From positions 1 through 64,000 of the forward strand of contig CAJXPQ010000003.1 of NCBI GenBank assembly GCA_913058265.1: a stretch of 64,000 nucleotides of DNA, in the 5' to 3' direction. The notes under the pieces were generated by a model. It was not told the origin of the DNA. It worked only from the letters and a program-made list of their open reading frames with translations, and searched no databases. This stretch comes from an uncultured Oligoflexia bacterium. Its GTDB lineage: Bacteria > Bdellovibrionota > Bacteriovoracia > Bacteriovoracales > Bacteriovoracaceae. Below, piece after piece: positions 28,103 to 35,965 of the stretch. The position numbers and the translations under genes are program-made. Every line of letters begins with the position of its first letter. Position 1 is the first letter of the stretch.

Positions 28103-28678
28103 ATGAACAAATTTTTACTAATTTTACTTACTCTTTTTATCACTTCTTGTGGAATGCAAAGCATCCCGACAGCTTTAAATGAAGTTGAGGCCAAATGGGC
28201 GGAAGTTCAAAATCAATACAAAAGACGTAGTGATCTTATTCCAAACCTTGTATCCACTGTTAAGGGATACGCAGCTCATGAGAAAAGTACTCTTCAGGCA
28301 GTTGTTGAAGCAAGAGCAAAGGCAACTTCAGTAAATGTTGATGCCTCAAAACTTGATCAAGCAAGCATGGCAAAATTCTCACAAGCTCAACAGGGAGTTT
28401 CTTCAGCTCTTGGACGCTTAATGGTCGTAGTTGAAAAATATCCGGACTTGAAGGCAAGTGCAAATTTTCGTGACTTACAAGTACAATTAGAAGGAACTGA
28501 AAATAGAATTACAGTGGCAAGAAACCGTTATATTGAGACAATTAAAGGATTCAATAATCTCGTAACTGTACCTCCTACATCTTGGTATAATTCAGTGTTT
28601 TTAAAACATGATAAAAAACCCCAATTTCAGGTTGAAAACTTAGAAAAAGTTAAAGATGCTCCAGAAGTTAAATTTTAA
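28103..28678 (+). CDS. lemA: LemA-family lipoprotein
   Basis: 191 residues. Signal with lipobox (ITSC) at residues 13-16, then the LemA core: NEVEAKWAEVQNQYKRRSDLIPNLV, QGVSSALGRLMVVVEKYPDLKAS and FNNLVTVPPTSW. LemA proteins are helical envelope proteins that commonly neighbour TPM-domain genes, as here. The next gene begins immediately after the stop. Confidence 0.92.
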   Translation: MNKFLLILLTLFITSCGMQSIPTALNEVEAKWAEVQNQYKRRSDLIPNLVSTVKGYAAHEKSTLQAVVEARAKATSVNVDASKLDQASMAKFSQAQQGVSSALGRLMVVVEKYPDLKASANFRDLQVQLEGTENRITVARNRYIETIKGFNNLVTVPPTSWYNSVFLKHDKKPQFQVENLEKVKDAPEVKF

Positions 28679-29404
28679 TTGAAAGCTTTACTCGTCCTAA
28701 CATTCTTTATCGGCCTGTCTCAGTTTTCTCATGCAAAAGAGGTTACTCGTGGTGGAAAGGCCATCGTAGATCATGCGGGTTTACTATCCCCACAAGCTAG
28801 AATTGCATTAAGTAATTCTCTTTTTGAAATTAAAAGACAAACAGGTAATGAGATTGCTTTACTCACTATTAAATCTTTAGATGGTGACACAATTGATGGT
28901 TATGCTTTAAAAGTCGTAGATCAGTGGAAGCTTGGTCAAAAAGAAAAAGATAATGGAATTTTATTTCTAATTTCAGTTGCAGATAGAAAAATGAGAATTG
29001 AAGTTGGGAGTGGATTAGAAGGTGATCTTCCTGATATAGTTGCTGGCCGTATCATTAGAGACGTTCAGCCATACTTTAAGAGGGGAGACTATCAATCTGG
29101 AATCATTTTAGGACTCTCTCATATTGTTGAAAAAACAGGGGGTAAATTAACGAATACACCTCGTGTAACAAATAGACGATCAGGAAAAAAATCTTCTGGT
29201 TTATTATTTATAATTCTATTTATCCTCTCAATGCTTTTTGGTAGACGACGAGGATTGGTATCAGGACTTCTCCTTGGAAGTGCACTTGGGGGTGCCTCAT
29301 CTCGTGGCGGCTTTGGTAGCGGCGGAGGATTTGGTGGCGGTGGTAGCTTTGGCGGAGGCGGAGGCGGAGGCTTTTCAGGCGGCGGCGCCAGTGGAGGTTG
29401 GTAA
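28679..29404 (+). CDS. TPM-domain protein with glycine-rich tail (YgcG-like)
   Basis: 241 residues from TTG 28679, abutting the lemA stop. A signal peptide is followed by a TPM domain (LLSPQARIALSNSL, DGYALKVVDQWKLGQKEKDNG, RKMRIEVGSGLEG), one membrane helix (LFIILFILSMLFG) and a tail consisting mostly of Gly with Ser and Phe that ends GGW. This is the standard YgcG/TPM architecture paired with LemA. Its stop overlaps the next start as TAATG. Confidence 0.9.
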   Translation: MKALLVLTFFIGLSQFSHAKEVTRGGKAIVDHAGLLSPQARIALSNSLFEIKRQTGNEIALLTIKSLDGDTIDGYALKVVDQWKLGQKEKDNGILFLISVADRKMRIEVGSGLEGDLPDIVAGRIIRDVQPYFKRGDYQSGIILGLSHIVEKTGGKLTNTPRVTNRRSGKKSSGLLFIILFILSMLFGRRRGLVSGLLLGSALGGASSRGGFGSGGGFGGGGSFGGGGGGGFSGGGASGGW

Positions 29405-30018
29405 TGAAAATATCTGAGACGGATAAAGAGATTATAAGTGAAGCAATAAAAACTGCTGAATCAAAGACTTCCGGCGAAATTGTTCCTGTTATTCTAGGTA
29501 GCTCCGACTTTTATCCTGCAGCTCACTTCAGACTTGCTCTGATTATGGGGATTTTAGCTTCACTCATTTGTTATTATACATATGATTTTAACGATCCAAT
29601 TATGCTCTTATTTATTCAACTTCCTGGAATGGTTGTTGGGTACTTACTTGCTTACTTAAACTTTTTTAAAAGATTGTTCACATCACAATCCGAGATGGAT
29701 GAAGAGGTCTTTCAAAGAGCACTTGAAGTTTTTTATAAGAATAAAGTTTCTATGACTAAAGATCGTACTGGAATTATGATCTTCATTTCTTTGTTAGAGA
29801 GAAAGGTTGAAATCCTGGCAGATTGTGGCATTAATGAAAAAGTCGAAAAAGAGTATTGGAATAATATGTTAAATAATCTTTTGAGTAAAATTAAAACGAA
29901 TGATATCACCTCCGGTTTAGCTGAAGCGATTGCAGAGTGTGGTAGAAGCCTAGAAAAATCATTTCCAATTAAGGGCGACGATACTAATGAAATCTCTGAT
30001 GATTTAGTTACAGACTAA
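29404..30018 (+). CDS. TPM-domain membrane protein
   Basis: 204 residues from ATG 29404, which overlaps the previous stop. It begins with the TPM-like ISEAIKTAESKTSGEIVPVI, has two central membrane helices (LALIMGILASLICYYTY and LFIQLPGMVVGYLLAYL), then VFQRALEVFY and GIMIFISLLERKVEILADCGI, typical of the second TPM protein in LemA clusters. Probably membrane-associated with the other two products. Confidence 0.85.
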   Translation: MKISETDKEIISEAIKTAESKTSGEIVPVILGSSDFYPAAHFRLALIMGILASLICYYTYDFNDPIMLLFIQLPGMVVGYLLAYLNFFKRLFTSQSEMDEEVFQRALEVFYKNKVSMTKDRTGIMIFISLLERKVEILADCGINEKVEKEYWNNMLNNLLSKIKTNDITSGLAEAIAECGRSLEKSFPIKGDDTNEISDDLVTD

Positions 30019-30020
30019 TT

Positions 30021-30839
30021 ATGTTTTATCGGCCACGTACCCAATGGGAAAATATATTAACAAAACCTCTCGTTAAACAAAGTAATTTTTTAAATAAAGT
30101 TTGTAAGGTGAATCACCGTGATGCTCTTGTTATAAGAGAAGCCTTCTTTGATAATCTTAGTTTTTCACTAGTTCGGAGAATATTTAAACTCGTGAAGGAT
30201 GTTACTGATGCAGACGGAATTGATTATAGCTTTCAAGATATAATATTCGATCGCTTGTTGAGAGTAAGTGGCATTGCATACCTTTATCCTGAAGACCAAA
30301 ACTCAGAAGACAATATTATTTTTGGTGAGGGCTATCATGTTTACTCTGCCGCCTATCATGACCTTGATGTTTTAATTGAGTTTATTAATTCTCGAGATGA
30401 TATCAGGTCAGTATGTGACTTAGGTTCAGGTTCTGGCCGTGCTCTTTTTTATATTGCACTTCAAGTGAATAGAGAACTTGAGTATACAGGACTTGAGCTT
30501 GTAGCTGAACGAGTCGATTTTACTAACTCAATTGCTCATTACTTTGAACTTAAGAATATCTTTTTTAAGACCAGTGACTTCTTAGAAACTCCAGAAGATT
30601 TTTATGGCTTTGATGCATATTATCTTTATGATCCAGTAGGGACTGATGAAGTAACTTTACTCATTTCACATATAGAAAAGATGATTGCAGACGGTGCAAA
30701 GTTCTACATTATGTTTATATCTGGTTGGGATCGTATCATGCTAGACGCTCTAGATAGTCTTGAATCACTTGAGCAAATTGAATCTGTTAATAGCCATAAG
30801 CAAGAAGATCGCTTTATAAGTTTTTATAAAACCCTCTAA
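30021..30839 (+). CDS. Class I SAM-dependent methyltransferase
   Basis: 272 residues; starts 2 nt after the TPM gene and is the last gene of the lemA operon. SAM motif I VCDLGSGSGRALFYIALQ and the acidic YTGLELVAERVDF lie near residues 130-165, with YLYDPVG in the motif IV position. The N-terminal 110 residues are unassigned. It loosely resembles the DOT1-like/histone-methylation fold; substrate unknown. Confidence 0.7.
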   Translation: MFYRPRTQWENILTKPLVKQSNFLNKVCKVNHRDALVIREAFFDNLSFSLVRRIFKLVKDVTDADGIDYSFQDIIFDRLLRVSGIAYLYPEDQNSEDNIIFGEGYHVYSAAYHDLDVLIEFINSRDDIRSVCDLGSGSGRALFYIALQVNRELEYTGLELVAERVDFTNSIAHYFELKNIFFKTSDFLETPEDFYGFDAYYLYDPVGTDEVTLLISHIEKMIADGAKFYIMFISGWDRIMLDALDSLESLEQIESVNSHKQEDRFISFYKTL

Positions 30840-30909
30840 CTGATTGTATCTCATCTTATGCACTTAACAGTTCTTCTGAAGACTTTACTGAAACTTTATG
30901 TATTTCCTT

Positions 30910-30970
30910 GAGCGACGGGCAGAGTTGAACTGCCGACCCCCGGGTGCTACTACCGTTAGGCCCACTCTAT
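30910..30970 (-). other. tRNA-like remnant at the edge of the accessory island
   Basis: On the minus strand there is a perfect T arm: stem GGCAG/CTGCC (30930-30934 with 30918-30922) around loop TTCAACT, which fits the T-loop consensus TTCRANY. The 3' acceptor half CGTCGCT follows at 30917-30911. Upstream, CCTAACGGTAGTAGC resembles a D arm, but the anticodon arm is missing and no matching 5' acceptor is found. It looks like a deleted tRNA or an att-type tRNA fragment. The rest of the 30840-31097 gap holds nothing else recognised. Confidence 0.4.
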
Positions 30971-31097
30971 TTTAAATTCCGTGTTAACACCTGAAAATAC
31001 AGTTAATTCAGAAAGCCAGTGACGAATTTTCGTCATGTTTGGTATTAAAAAAAAATATACATAAGTATCTGAAATATGGTGTGTAAATGTAATATAT

Positions 31098-31144
31098 ATA
31101 CCTTTTAGGATTTTATATTGATGACATATCCTTTAGGGTATATA
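31098..31144 (+). promoter_or_regulatory. Twin palindromic operator of the HigBA-type pair
   Basis: Two similar dyads lie just before the toxin gene: ATACCTTTTAGGATTTTAT (31098-31116) and ATATCCTTTAGGGTATAT (31126-31143). Both centre on CCTTTAGG-like sequence. Toxin-antitoxin operons of this kind are usually repressed by the antitoxin through such sites; HigA-like binding here is inferred. Confidence 0.5.
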
Positions 31145-31149
31145 CTCAT

Positions 31150-31428
31150 ATGTGTATGTGGAACGTGTTCGAAAAAAAATCAGTTGCAAAAGCTTTAAAA
31201 AAAGCTCCAACAGAAGTGCTTAAAAGGTATGAAGCTTGGAAGCGAATTGTTGAGATTTCTGGGCCGGCAGGTTTAAAGCTAATCAGAGGTTTTAGAGATG
31301 AATCATTAAAAGGTGAGTGGAAGGGATATCGATCTTCTAGGTTAGGAATCCAATGGAGAGTTATTTATAAAATTGAAAATGAGGTTCTTGAAATACACGT
31401 TTTTGAGATAACACCACATAAATATTAA
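31150..31428 (+). CDS. RelE/HigB-type toxin
   Basis: 92 residues with the compact RelE/ParE fold pattern: alternating helices rich in Lys (VAKALKKAPTEVLKRYEAWKRIV), then GFRDESLKGEWKGYRSSRLGIQWRVIYKI and a final strand EIHVFEITPHKY. Members cleave ribosome-bound mRNA. The toxin gene precedes the antitoxin, as in HigBA modules. ATG 31156 is an alternative start. This pair opens the accessory island. Confidence 0.8.
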   Translation: MCMWNVFEKKSVAKALKKAPTEVLKRYEAWKRIVEISGPAGLKLIRGFRDESLKGEWKGYRSSRLGIQWRVIYKIENEVLEIHVFEITPHKY

Positions 31429-31440
31429 AAGGTGATAAGT

Positions 31441-31701
31441 ATGAATAAGAAAAATTTAGTACGTGCAAAAGTTAATATCAAAATGACTCCTGGTGAGATG
31501 CTTAAAGTTTTACGCGAACTACAAGAACTATCTCAGTCTGAGTTAGCAGAGCTAGCAGGAATGAGTCAAAGTAATATTTCTGCTTTAGAGAGTGGCACTA
31601 GACAAATTGGACGTGAAAGATCTTTAGCATTATCAAAAGCATTAAAAGTTCACCCTGCTGTAATTTTGTTTCCTGACTTTGATTTGAAAGAAGTTGCATA
31701 G
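31441..31701 (+). CDS. XRE-family (HigA-like) antitoxin
   Basis: 86 residues from ATG 31441 (AAGG upstream; GTG 31432 also in frame). Helix-turn-helix LRELQELSQSELAELAGMSQSNISALESGTR is clear. It sits 12 nt after the toxin and is expected to neutralise it and to bind the twin palindromes upstream. Confidence 0.85.
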   Translation: MNKKNLVRAKVNIKMTPGEMLKVLRELQELSQSELAELAGMSQSNISALESGTRQIGRERSLALSKALKVHPAVILFPDFDLKEVA

Positions 31702-31734
31702 TTTGCTAAAGAGATAGATATTAAACAAAACTCT

Positions 31735-31877
31735 AAAAAGCTTCAAACCTGTCTGCAGTTGTCTGAAGCAGTCTAGAGAAAAGAGGGCCGTGGCTATTTT
31801 GGCTACGAATAGAATTTTAACTCAACTATTTTAATGAGTTGAAACGATTAAGCCACCTCCACCACAATTGTAACGCC
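31735..31877 (+). repeat. Island intergenic repeat, copy R1
   Basis: Contains the array core CCACCTCCACCAC (31853-31865) followed by AATTGTAACGCC. Upstream, two nested inverted repeats lie in order: CTCTA with TAGAG enclosing GCTTCA with TGAAGC (31740-31797), a two-part stem with an unpaired spacer as in attC sites. TCAACT/AGTTGA then flanks ATTTTAATG. ACTCAAC fits RYYYAAC, but no GTTRRRY partner is seen. Confidence 0.45.
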
Positions 31878-31919
31878 TTGTTGCATTTCTATTAACTAGA
31901 ATCTTGATATTCACAACAG

Positions 31920-32822
31920 ATGAATAAAAAGAAAGTTCTCGCTTACATTTTTAGAATGAATAATGGAACGAAAGAACTTTTGGTCTTTGATCATAGAGGT
32001 GTGCCTGAAGTGAACCCACAGGTTCCTGCAGGAACTGTTGATTCAGGAGAAAAGCCAAGGGATGCAGTTTTGAGAGAAGTGTATGAAGAGACAGGCCTAA
32101 AACTCACATCATTTGATTTCTCTCTCGGCCAATATGATTATCACCCTCAAGACTTAGAACAACTTCACAGGCGTAGTATTTACATTTTTAACATTCAAGA
32201 ATCAAGAGATGAGTGGAGACATATAGTTTCCACAGGTGAAGAAGATAAAGGAATGAAGTTTGATTTCTATTGGCTTCCAGTAGAGAAGGCAAGGAAAACT
32301 CTTGTGGCAAAGATGGGAGATTATTTACCAAAATATTTCTTTAAAGAATTGGTTGAGTCAGATTTACTAATCCTTAAAGATTGGCTAAAGAAACCTCATG
32401 TTAAAGAGTTTTGGGATGATAACGAAAGTTGGCAAGAGTCATACAATAAATATGTTTCAAAGATTTCATCTGAAGCTGTAAAGCAATATCTAGTTTACTT
32501 TCAGAATAGACCCATAGGATATATTCAATATTACTGGGCATCTAAGGTCGGAGACGGATGGTGGGAAGGCTATTCAAATGATGTTGTAGGAATTGATCAG
32601 TATATTGGAGAGTTTGATTTTATTGGAAAAGGCCATGGAACTCAGATGATTAAAGAGTTTATAAATCTTCTGAAATCTAATTTAAAAATTTCAAAAATAA
32701 TTGCAGACCCAAATCCAACAAACTCAAGGGCCATAAAGTGCTATGAAAATTGTGGTTTTAAGAATGTTGGAGAAATTGATACTCCTGATGGTAAAGAAGT
32801 ATTGATGGAATATTTGTTATAA
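31920..32822 (+). CDS. NUDIX hydrolase fused to AAC(6')-like acetyltransferase
   Basis: 300 residues with two domains. Residues of about 1-140 form a NUDIX hydrolase with a complete Nudix box (G-x5-E-x7-REVYEETGL). From about residue 155, a GNAT domain resembles aminoglycoside 6'-N-acetyltransferases: LKDWLKKPHVKEFW, GIDQYIGEFDFIGKGHGTQMI and PNPTNSRAIKCYENCGF. A role in detoxifying a nucleoside or aminoglycoside-like compound is plausible but unproven. It occupies its own unit between repeats R1 and R2. Confidence 0.85.
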   Translation: MNKKKVLAYIFRMNNGTKELLVFDHRGVPEVNPQVPAGTVDSGEKPRDAVLREVYEETGLKLTSFDFSLGQYDYHPQDLEQLHRRSIYIFNIQESRDEWRHIVSTGEEDKGMKFDFYWLPVEKARKTLVAKMGDYLPKYFFKELVESDLLILKDWLKKPHVKEFWDDNESWQESYNKYVSKISSEAVKQYLVYFQNRPIGYIQYYWASKVGDGWWEGYSNDVVGIDQYIGEFDFIGKGHGTQMIKEFINLLKSNLKISKIIADPNPTNSRAIKCYENCGFKNVGEIDTPDGKEVLMEYLL

Positions 32823-32863
32823 AAATTATTTCATAAACTTAGGGCTAAATTTACTTTACGGAG

Positions 32864-32967
32864 TACTTCTTAGTGTACTGTAGATTCTAAAGTTAATGAT
32901 ATCGAGAGGATAAGATACGCATAACCACCTCCACCACATCGAATGATCTCTAGTGATCTTGAATGAC
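32864..32967 (+). repeat. Island intergenic repeat, copy R2
   Basis: Carries GTACTTCTTAGTGTACTGTAG in place of the hairpin motif, the core CCACCTCCACCAC (32925-32937), and TAGTGATCTTGAATGAC (32951-32967), which recurs as AAGTGATCTTAACTGAC in copy R6 (36955-36971). The area to 33073 shows no gene. Confidence 0.45.
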
Positions 32968-33073
32968 TTCTTGTAATTTATAGTTATAATTTAAAAAAGG
33001 TTGTGGATGAACTCACTAAAGCGAAAAATTAATAATTTACTAATGAGACGGATTAATTAAAGGTATTTGAAAA

Positions 33074-33496
33074 ATGAAGCTATTTTTAATTTTCATATTA
33101 TTTTCAGCCAGTGGATGGACTAATGAAAAATCGTTTCGTGACAAGCTACTGGCCGTAGAAGATATATCAGATCAATTGAAAATCGGTTTAAATTCATTCC
33201 CTGGAGTAAATGAGGACATTATTAACGATTACGTTTTTAACAATGAAGTGAAAACTCCTTTTATTGTTTCCATCAAGTATGGAAATGTAGTTGGTGAAAG
33301 AAAAAATGGAGAATCGATAAAAGGAGCTACTATTTATTTCGTTAACCCTCAAGTAACAACGGGATATTTATGGTGGAAAAAAGTTTCGCTCCATTATGTC
33401 AATGAACCCGACTGGACGCTATTCAATCTTGATAAAAAGTCCCTAAGTGCAAGTGACGTGGATGTAATTAAATCACTTTTTAATTGGATAGATTAG
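33074..33496 (+). CDS. Small secreted protein, function unknown
   Basis: 140 residues with a signal peptide (LFLIFILFSASGWT). The remainder is soluble, with IYFVNPQVTTGYLWWKKVSLHYVNEPDW suggesting a beta-rich domain. No family recognised. AAAGG precedes the ATG. It stands as a single-gene unit between repeats R2 and R3. Confidence 0.55.
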   Translation: MKLFLIFILFSASGWTNEKSFRDKLLAVEDISDQLKIGLNSFPGVNEDIINDYVFNNEVKTPFIVSIKYGNVVGERKNGESIKGATIYFVNPQVTTGYLWWKKVSLHYVNEPDWTLFNLDKKSLSASDVDVIKSLFNWID

Positions 33497-33510
33497 GTTT
33501 ATAAAAAGAT

Positions 33511-33596
33511 TTATGTAATACTTTGTAGTTACTTTAAAAAATCACCCAACAATTTAGATTAGTTACAAGGCTTCCCACTACGAACCGACAAGACCC
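33511..33596 (+). repeat. Island intergenic repeat, copy R3, with ISL3-end-like sequence
   Basis: Hairpin arms CTTTGTA (33521-33527) and TACAAGG (33564-33570) pair apart from one G-T wobble. ACCCAAC between them fits RYYYAAC. The CCTCCACCA core is absent; instead 33570-33596 closely resembles the ISL3 terminal repeat at 1539-1565 (23 of 27 positions by eye). Confidence 0.5.
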
Positions 33597-33619
33597 ATAG
33601 TCTAGTTTAGGAGGTGCTA

Positions 33620-33880
33620 ATGAAATTTTTTATAGTTTTAGGAATGTTCGTTTTACTTTCCTGTAACAATGATTCAGTAGATGTTGTGGATAAGAATGGT
33701 TTCAAGATGATTTACACCGAAATCACTGAGTCGGATGCGAGAGAAATAAAAGGAATTTTAGAAAATAACAGCATTACTTTTAAAGAAACAAAAATGAGTA
33801 ATGACAGATTTGGAATAAGAATACCAAAAGATAAAGTAGAGCTTTATAGAAAAACCCTCGGTGATAAGTTTAAAAAGTAA
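33620..33880 (+). CDS. Small lipoprotein
   Basis: 86 residues from ATG 33620, with GGAGG five nt upstream. Lipobox LLSC ends the signal peptide near residue 14. The mature part contains ITESDAREIKGILENNSITFKE, resembling the small ferredoxin-like folds of envelope proteins that sense or bind, but no family is assigned. Single-gene unit after repeat R3. Confidence 0.55.
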   Translation: MKFFIVLGMFVLLSCNNDSVDVVDKNGFKMIYTEITESDAREIKGILENNSITFKETKMSNDRFGIRIPKDKVELYRKTLGDKFKK

Positions 33881-33996
33881 TTAACCAAAAAATGATAAGT
33901 ATTCTATACATTGGTATTTCCTATCAACTCATTGATAAAAACAATTTTGATTTTCATAAAAATCATATATTGTCTATTTATAGTTAGGAGTTAAAT

Positions 33997-34998
33997 ATGA
34001 AAGTTAATCAATTAATAGCAAAGCATAATCAAAATTTCAGTACATATTATAGTGGGGAGCTTTATTCACACACTCCAATGGCCTTAATCGCATTGCGTGA
34101 CCTTGGCGCAAGTGAGAAACGTCTCACTGAGTTCTATGACTTTGATACAAAAAAATTAGAACCAATAAAAAAAGAATCAAAAAGTATAAGTGATGAAAAT
34201 TGGAAAAAAACTTTTGGAGAATATGAATTAGAGTCATCATATTTTAAATACTTTCGAGATATTGTAGAGAAAAATGGAATAAACAAAACGGTAGAGAAGT
34301 TCTTTGATATTCTCATGGAGGGAGTTGGTGCAGCTGCCTTTCATCCCATTATTCGGCTGTCTTATGCTGTAAGAGAAGACAATAGTGATGAAGTGGCCAT
34401 TAGTCTTGCAACTTGGGCCGCAAGTTTTGTGAATCTAAATGTGAATTCCAAACTATCTGAAGAAAGTGGATTGATCGATATTTTAAAATCTTTTCAAGCA
34501 TTGAATTTTAACGATAATAGCAAAATAGAAACTGATAATATTGCAACTCGTATGCGAAAAGTTTCAGAAGATAAATTTTATAAGGAATTGAACTCTACAA
34601 TTACTTTAAGTGATCTTGATAAAGACAAGTTAGAGAGTTCGTTACTTTGGCTATATTCACAGACAAATAACTTTACTCTTTTACATGCTGTAACATCCCA
34701 TTATGCTTTTGAGAACTTAGTTCAATTTTCTGTAAATAAAGTAGAATCAAGAGTTTATTTCTGGAAGGCAATATTAGCTGCTTATCTCTCGACAACAGGA
34801 GTTGTTAAGATTGATATGGGGTGGAAATATCCAATGATTGAAAAATTACCAAGCTGGGATGAACTTAAGAATAAGGCGATTGAAAGTAATGATGACCACG
34901 TGATTAAGTTAGTTCATATTTTAAATCTTAAACGCAAAGAAAGTTTAGATTATGAGTTAAGATATGCTTCAGCATTGAAGTTAAATATGTTGAGATAA
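33997..34998 (+). CDS. Questin oxidase-like protein
   Basis: 333 residues. The N-terminus shows HTPMALIALRDLGASEKRLTEFY, and further on GVGAAAFHPIIRLSYAV, both signatures of the questin oxidase/DUF4243 family (Baeyer-Villiger-type enzymes first known from fungal anthraquinone pathways). The C-terminal half has LLHAVTSHYA. The substrate in bacteria is unknown. TAGGAG precedes the ATG. It is a single-gene unit of the island. Confidence 0.75.
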   Translation: MKVNQLIAKHNQNFSTYYSGELYSHTPMALIALRDLGASEKRLTEFYDFDTKKLEPIKKESKSISDENWKKTFGEYELESSYFKYFRDIVEKNGINKTVEKFFDILMEGVGAAAFHPIIRLSYAVREDNSDEVAISLATWAASFVNLNVNSKLSEESGLIDILKSFQALNFNDNSKIETDNIATRMRKVSEDKFYKELNSTITLSDLDKDKLESSLLWLYSQTNNFTLLHAVTSHYAFENLVQFSVNKVESRVYFWKAILAAYLSTTGVVKIDMGWKYPMIEKLPSWDELKNKAIESNDDHVIKLVHILNLKRKESLDYELRYASALKLNMLR

Positions 34999-35005
34999 GA
35001 GTGGA

Positions 35006-35082
35006 TGTAGTACTTCGTAGTCCTTTGCAAAAATTAATCTATAAATTTAAAGAGTTACGGAGCTCCCACTTCCTCCACCACC
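35006..35082 (+). repeat. Island intergenic repeat, copy R4
   Basis: GTAGTACTTCGTAGTCCTTT at 35007-35026. Arm CTTCGTA (35013-35019) pairs with TACGGAG (35056-35062) with one wobble. The core TCCTCCACCACC lies at 35071-35082. CGGAG (35058-35062) can also pair with CTCCG at 35093-35099. Confidence 0.55.
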
Positions 35083-35156
35083 GTGATGATGCACTCCGCC
35101 AGTTCATAAGGTCGAATTTCCGTTATTATTAAGTCTATCTATAATCTGGAGAATAG

Positions 35157-35795
35157 ATGAAAGTATTATTTATTTTTACAACCTTATTATTTTTGAACTC
35201 GTGTTTAGAAAACGATGAAAGCACACAGTCAAAACCTGTAAAGACAACCTCAAAGAGCGTAGCTCAAGTCGATTATGGCTTTATAATAGGTGAGGCCGCA
35301 ATTGTTGAAGTTGGCCTTGAACTTAGCCGGAAGAAAGACTTATTGGATAAATTTAAAACTCAAATTAACAGAGACTTTGAAGGTCCATGTGGCGAAGTGA
35401 TGTTCTATACAAAAGTAAAAAAGTTCGGAGCAGATGAAATCATAATAATGCAAAACGAAGAGTCCCTGACTTTAGATAAAGCGCATTTAGTAAACGACCA
35501 AGTTCAAATTTTTGATACTAATAAAAAGAGTGTAGCAAACATATCAATTCCATACGGTGAACATGTTTTAGCAGTTGTTAAAGATGGGAAGGGAGTTGTA
35601 ATCAAAATTAAAAATAAGTATTTTGTTTTTGATAATGAGGAACCTAAAAGTGCAACTCTAAACGGTACATTAAAAGAGATGGAGTTTTTAGACTCAAGTC
35701 TCTTCAAAGGAATTTTAGACAACTCAGCCTATAAGCAAGTTCTTCGTGATCCAAGTTCGAATTTTTATATTGTTAAAAATGGACCTTGCACCTAG
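35157..35795 (+). CDS. Lipoprotein, function unknown
   Basis: 212 residues. Signal peptide with lipobox LNSC near residue 16, then a Ser/Thr-rich linker and a soluble domain. GPCGEVMFYTKVKKFG and the final NGPCT contain the only mature cysteines apart from the lipidated one and may form a disulfide. ATCTGGAG precedes the ATG. Single-gene unit between R4 and R5. Confidence 0.55.
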   Translation: MKVLFIFTTLLFLNSCLENDESTQSKPVKTTSKSVAQVDYGFIIGEAAIVEVGLELSRKKDLLDKFKTQINRDFEGPCGEVMFYTKVKKFGADEIIIMQNEESLTLDKAHLVNDQVQIFDTNKKSVANISIPYGEHVLAVVKDGKGVVIKIKNKYFVFDNEEPKSATLNGTLKEMEFLDSSLFKGILDNSAYKQVLRDPSSNFYIVKNGPCT

Positions 35796-35843
35796 CTCTC
35801 TTAGTAAAATTTGGTAGCTTCTTTTAACAATAATATGCTTATT

Positions 35844-35920
35844 TGTAGTATTCTGTAGTCCTTTCCAATATTCAATCAACAAGTTGAACAAGTTACAACG
35901 CTCTCACCACCTCCACCACC
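35844..35920 (+). repeat. Island intergenic repeat, copy R5
   Basis: GTAGTATTCTGTAGTCCTTT precedes TCAACAAGTTGA and AGTTACAACG. The arms TGTA/TACA pair but the outer positions are mismatched, making this the weakest hairpin of the four. The core CACCACCTCCACCACC lies at 35905-35920. Confidence 0.5.
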
Positions 35921-35965
35921 ACGGTGCATATTGTTATTACATTATGACTGTCTTTTAATGTTTAT

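Noticed and set aside
29280-29400. GGC-rich repeat as a mobile or satellite repeat
   Set aside because: It encodes the Gly-rich tail normal for YgcG-like TPM proteins.
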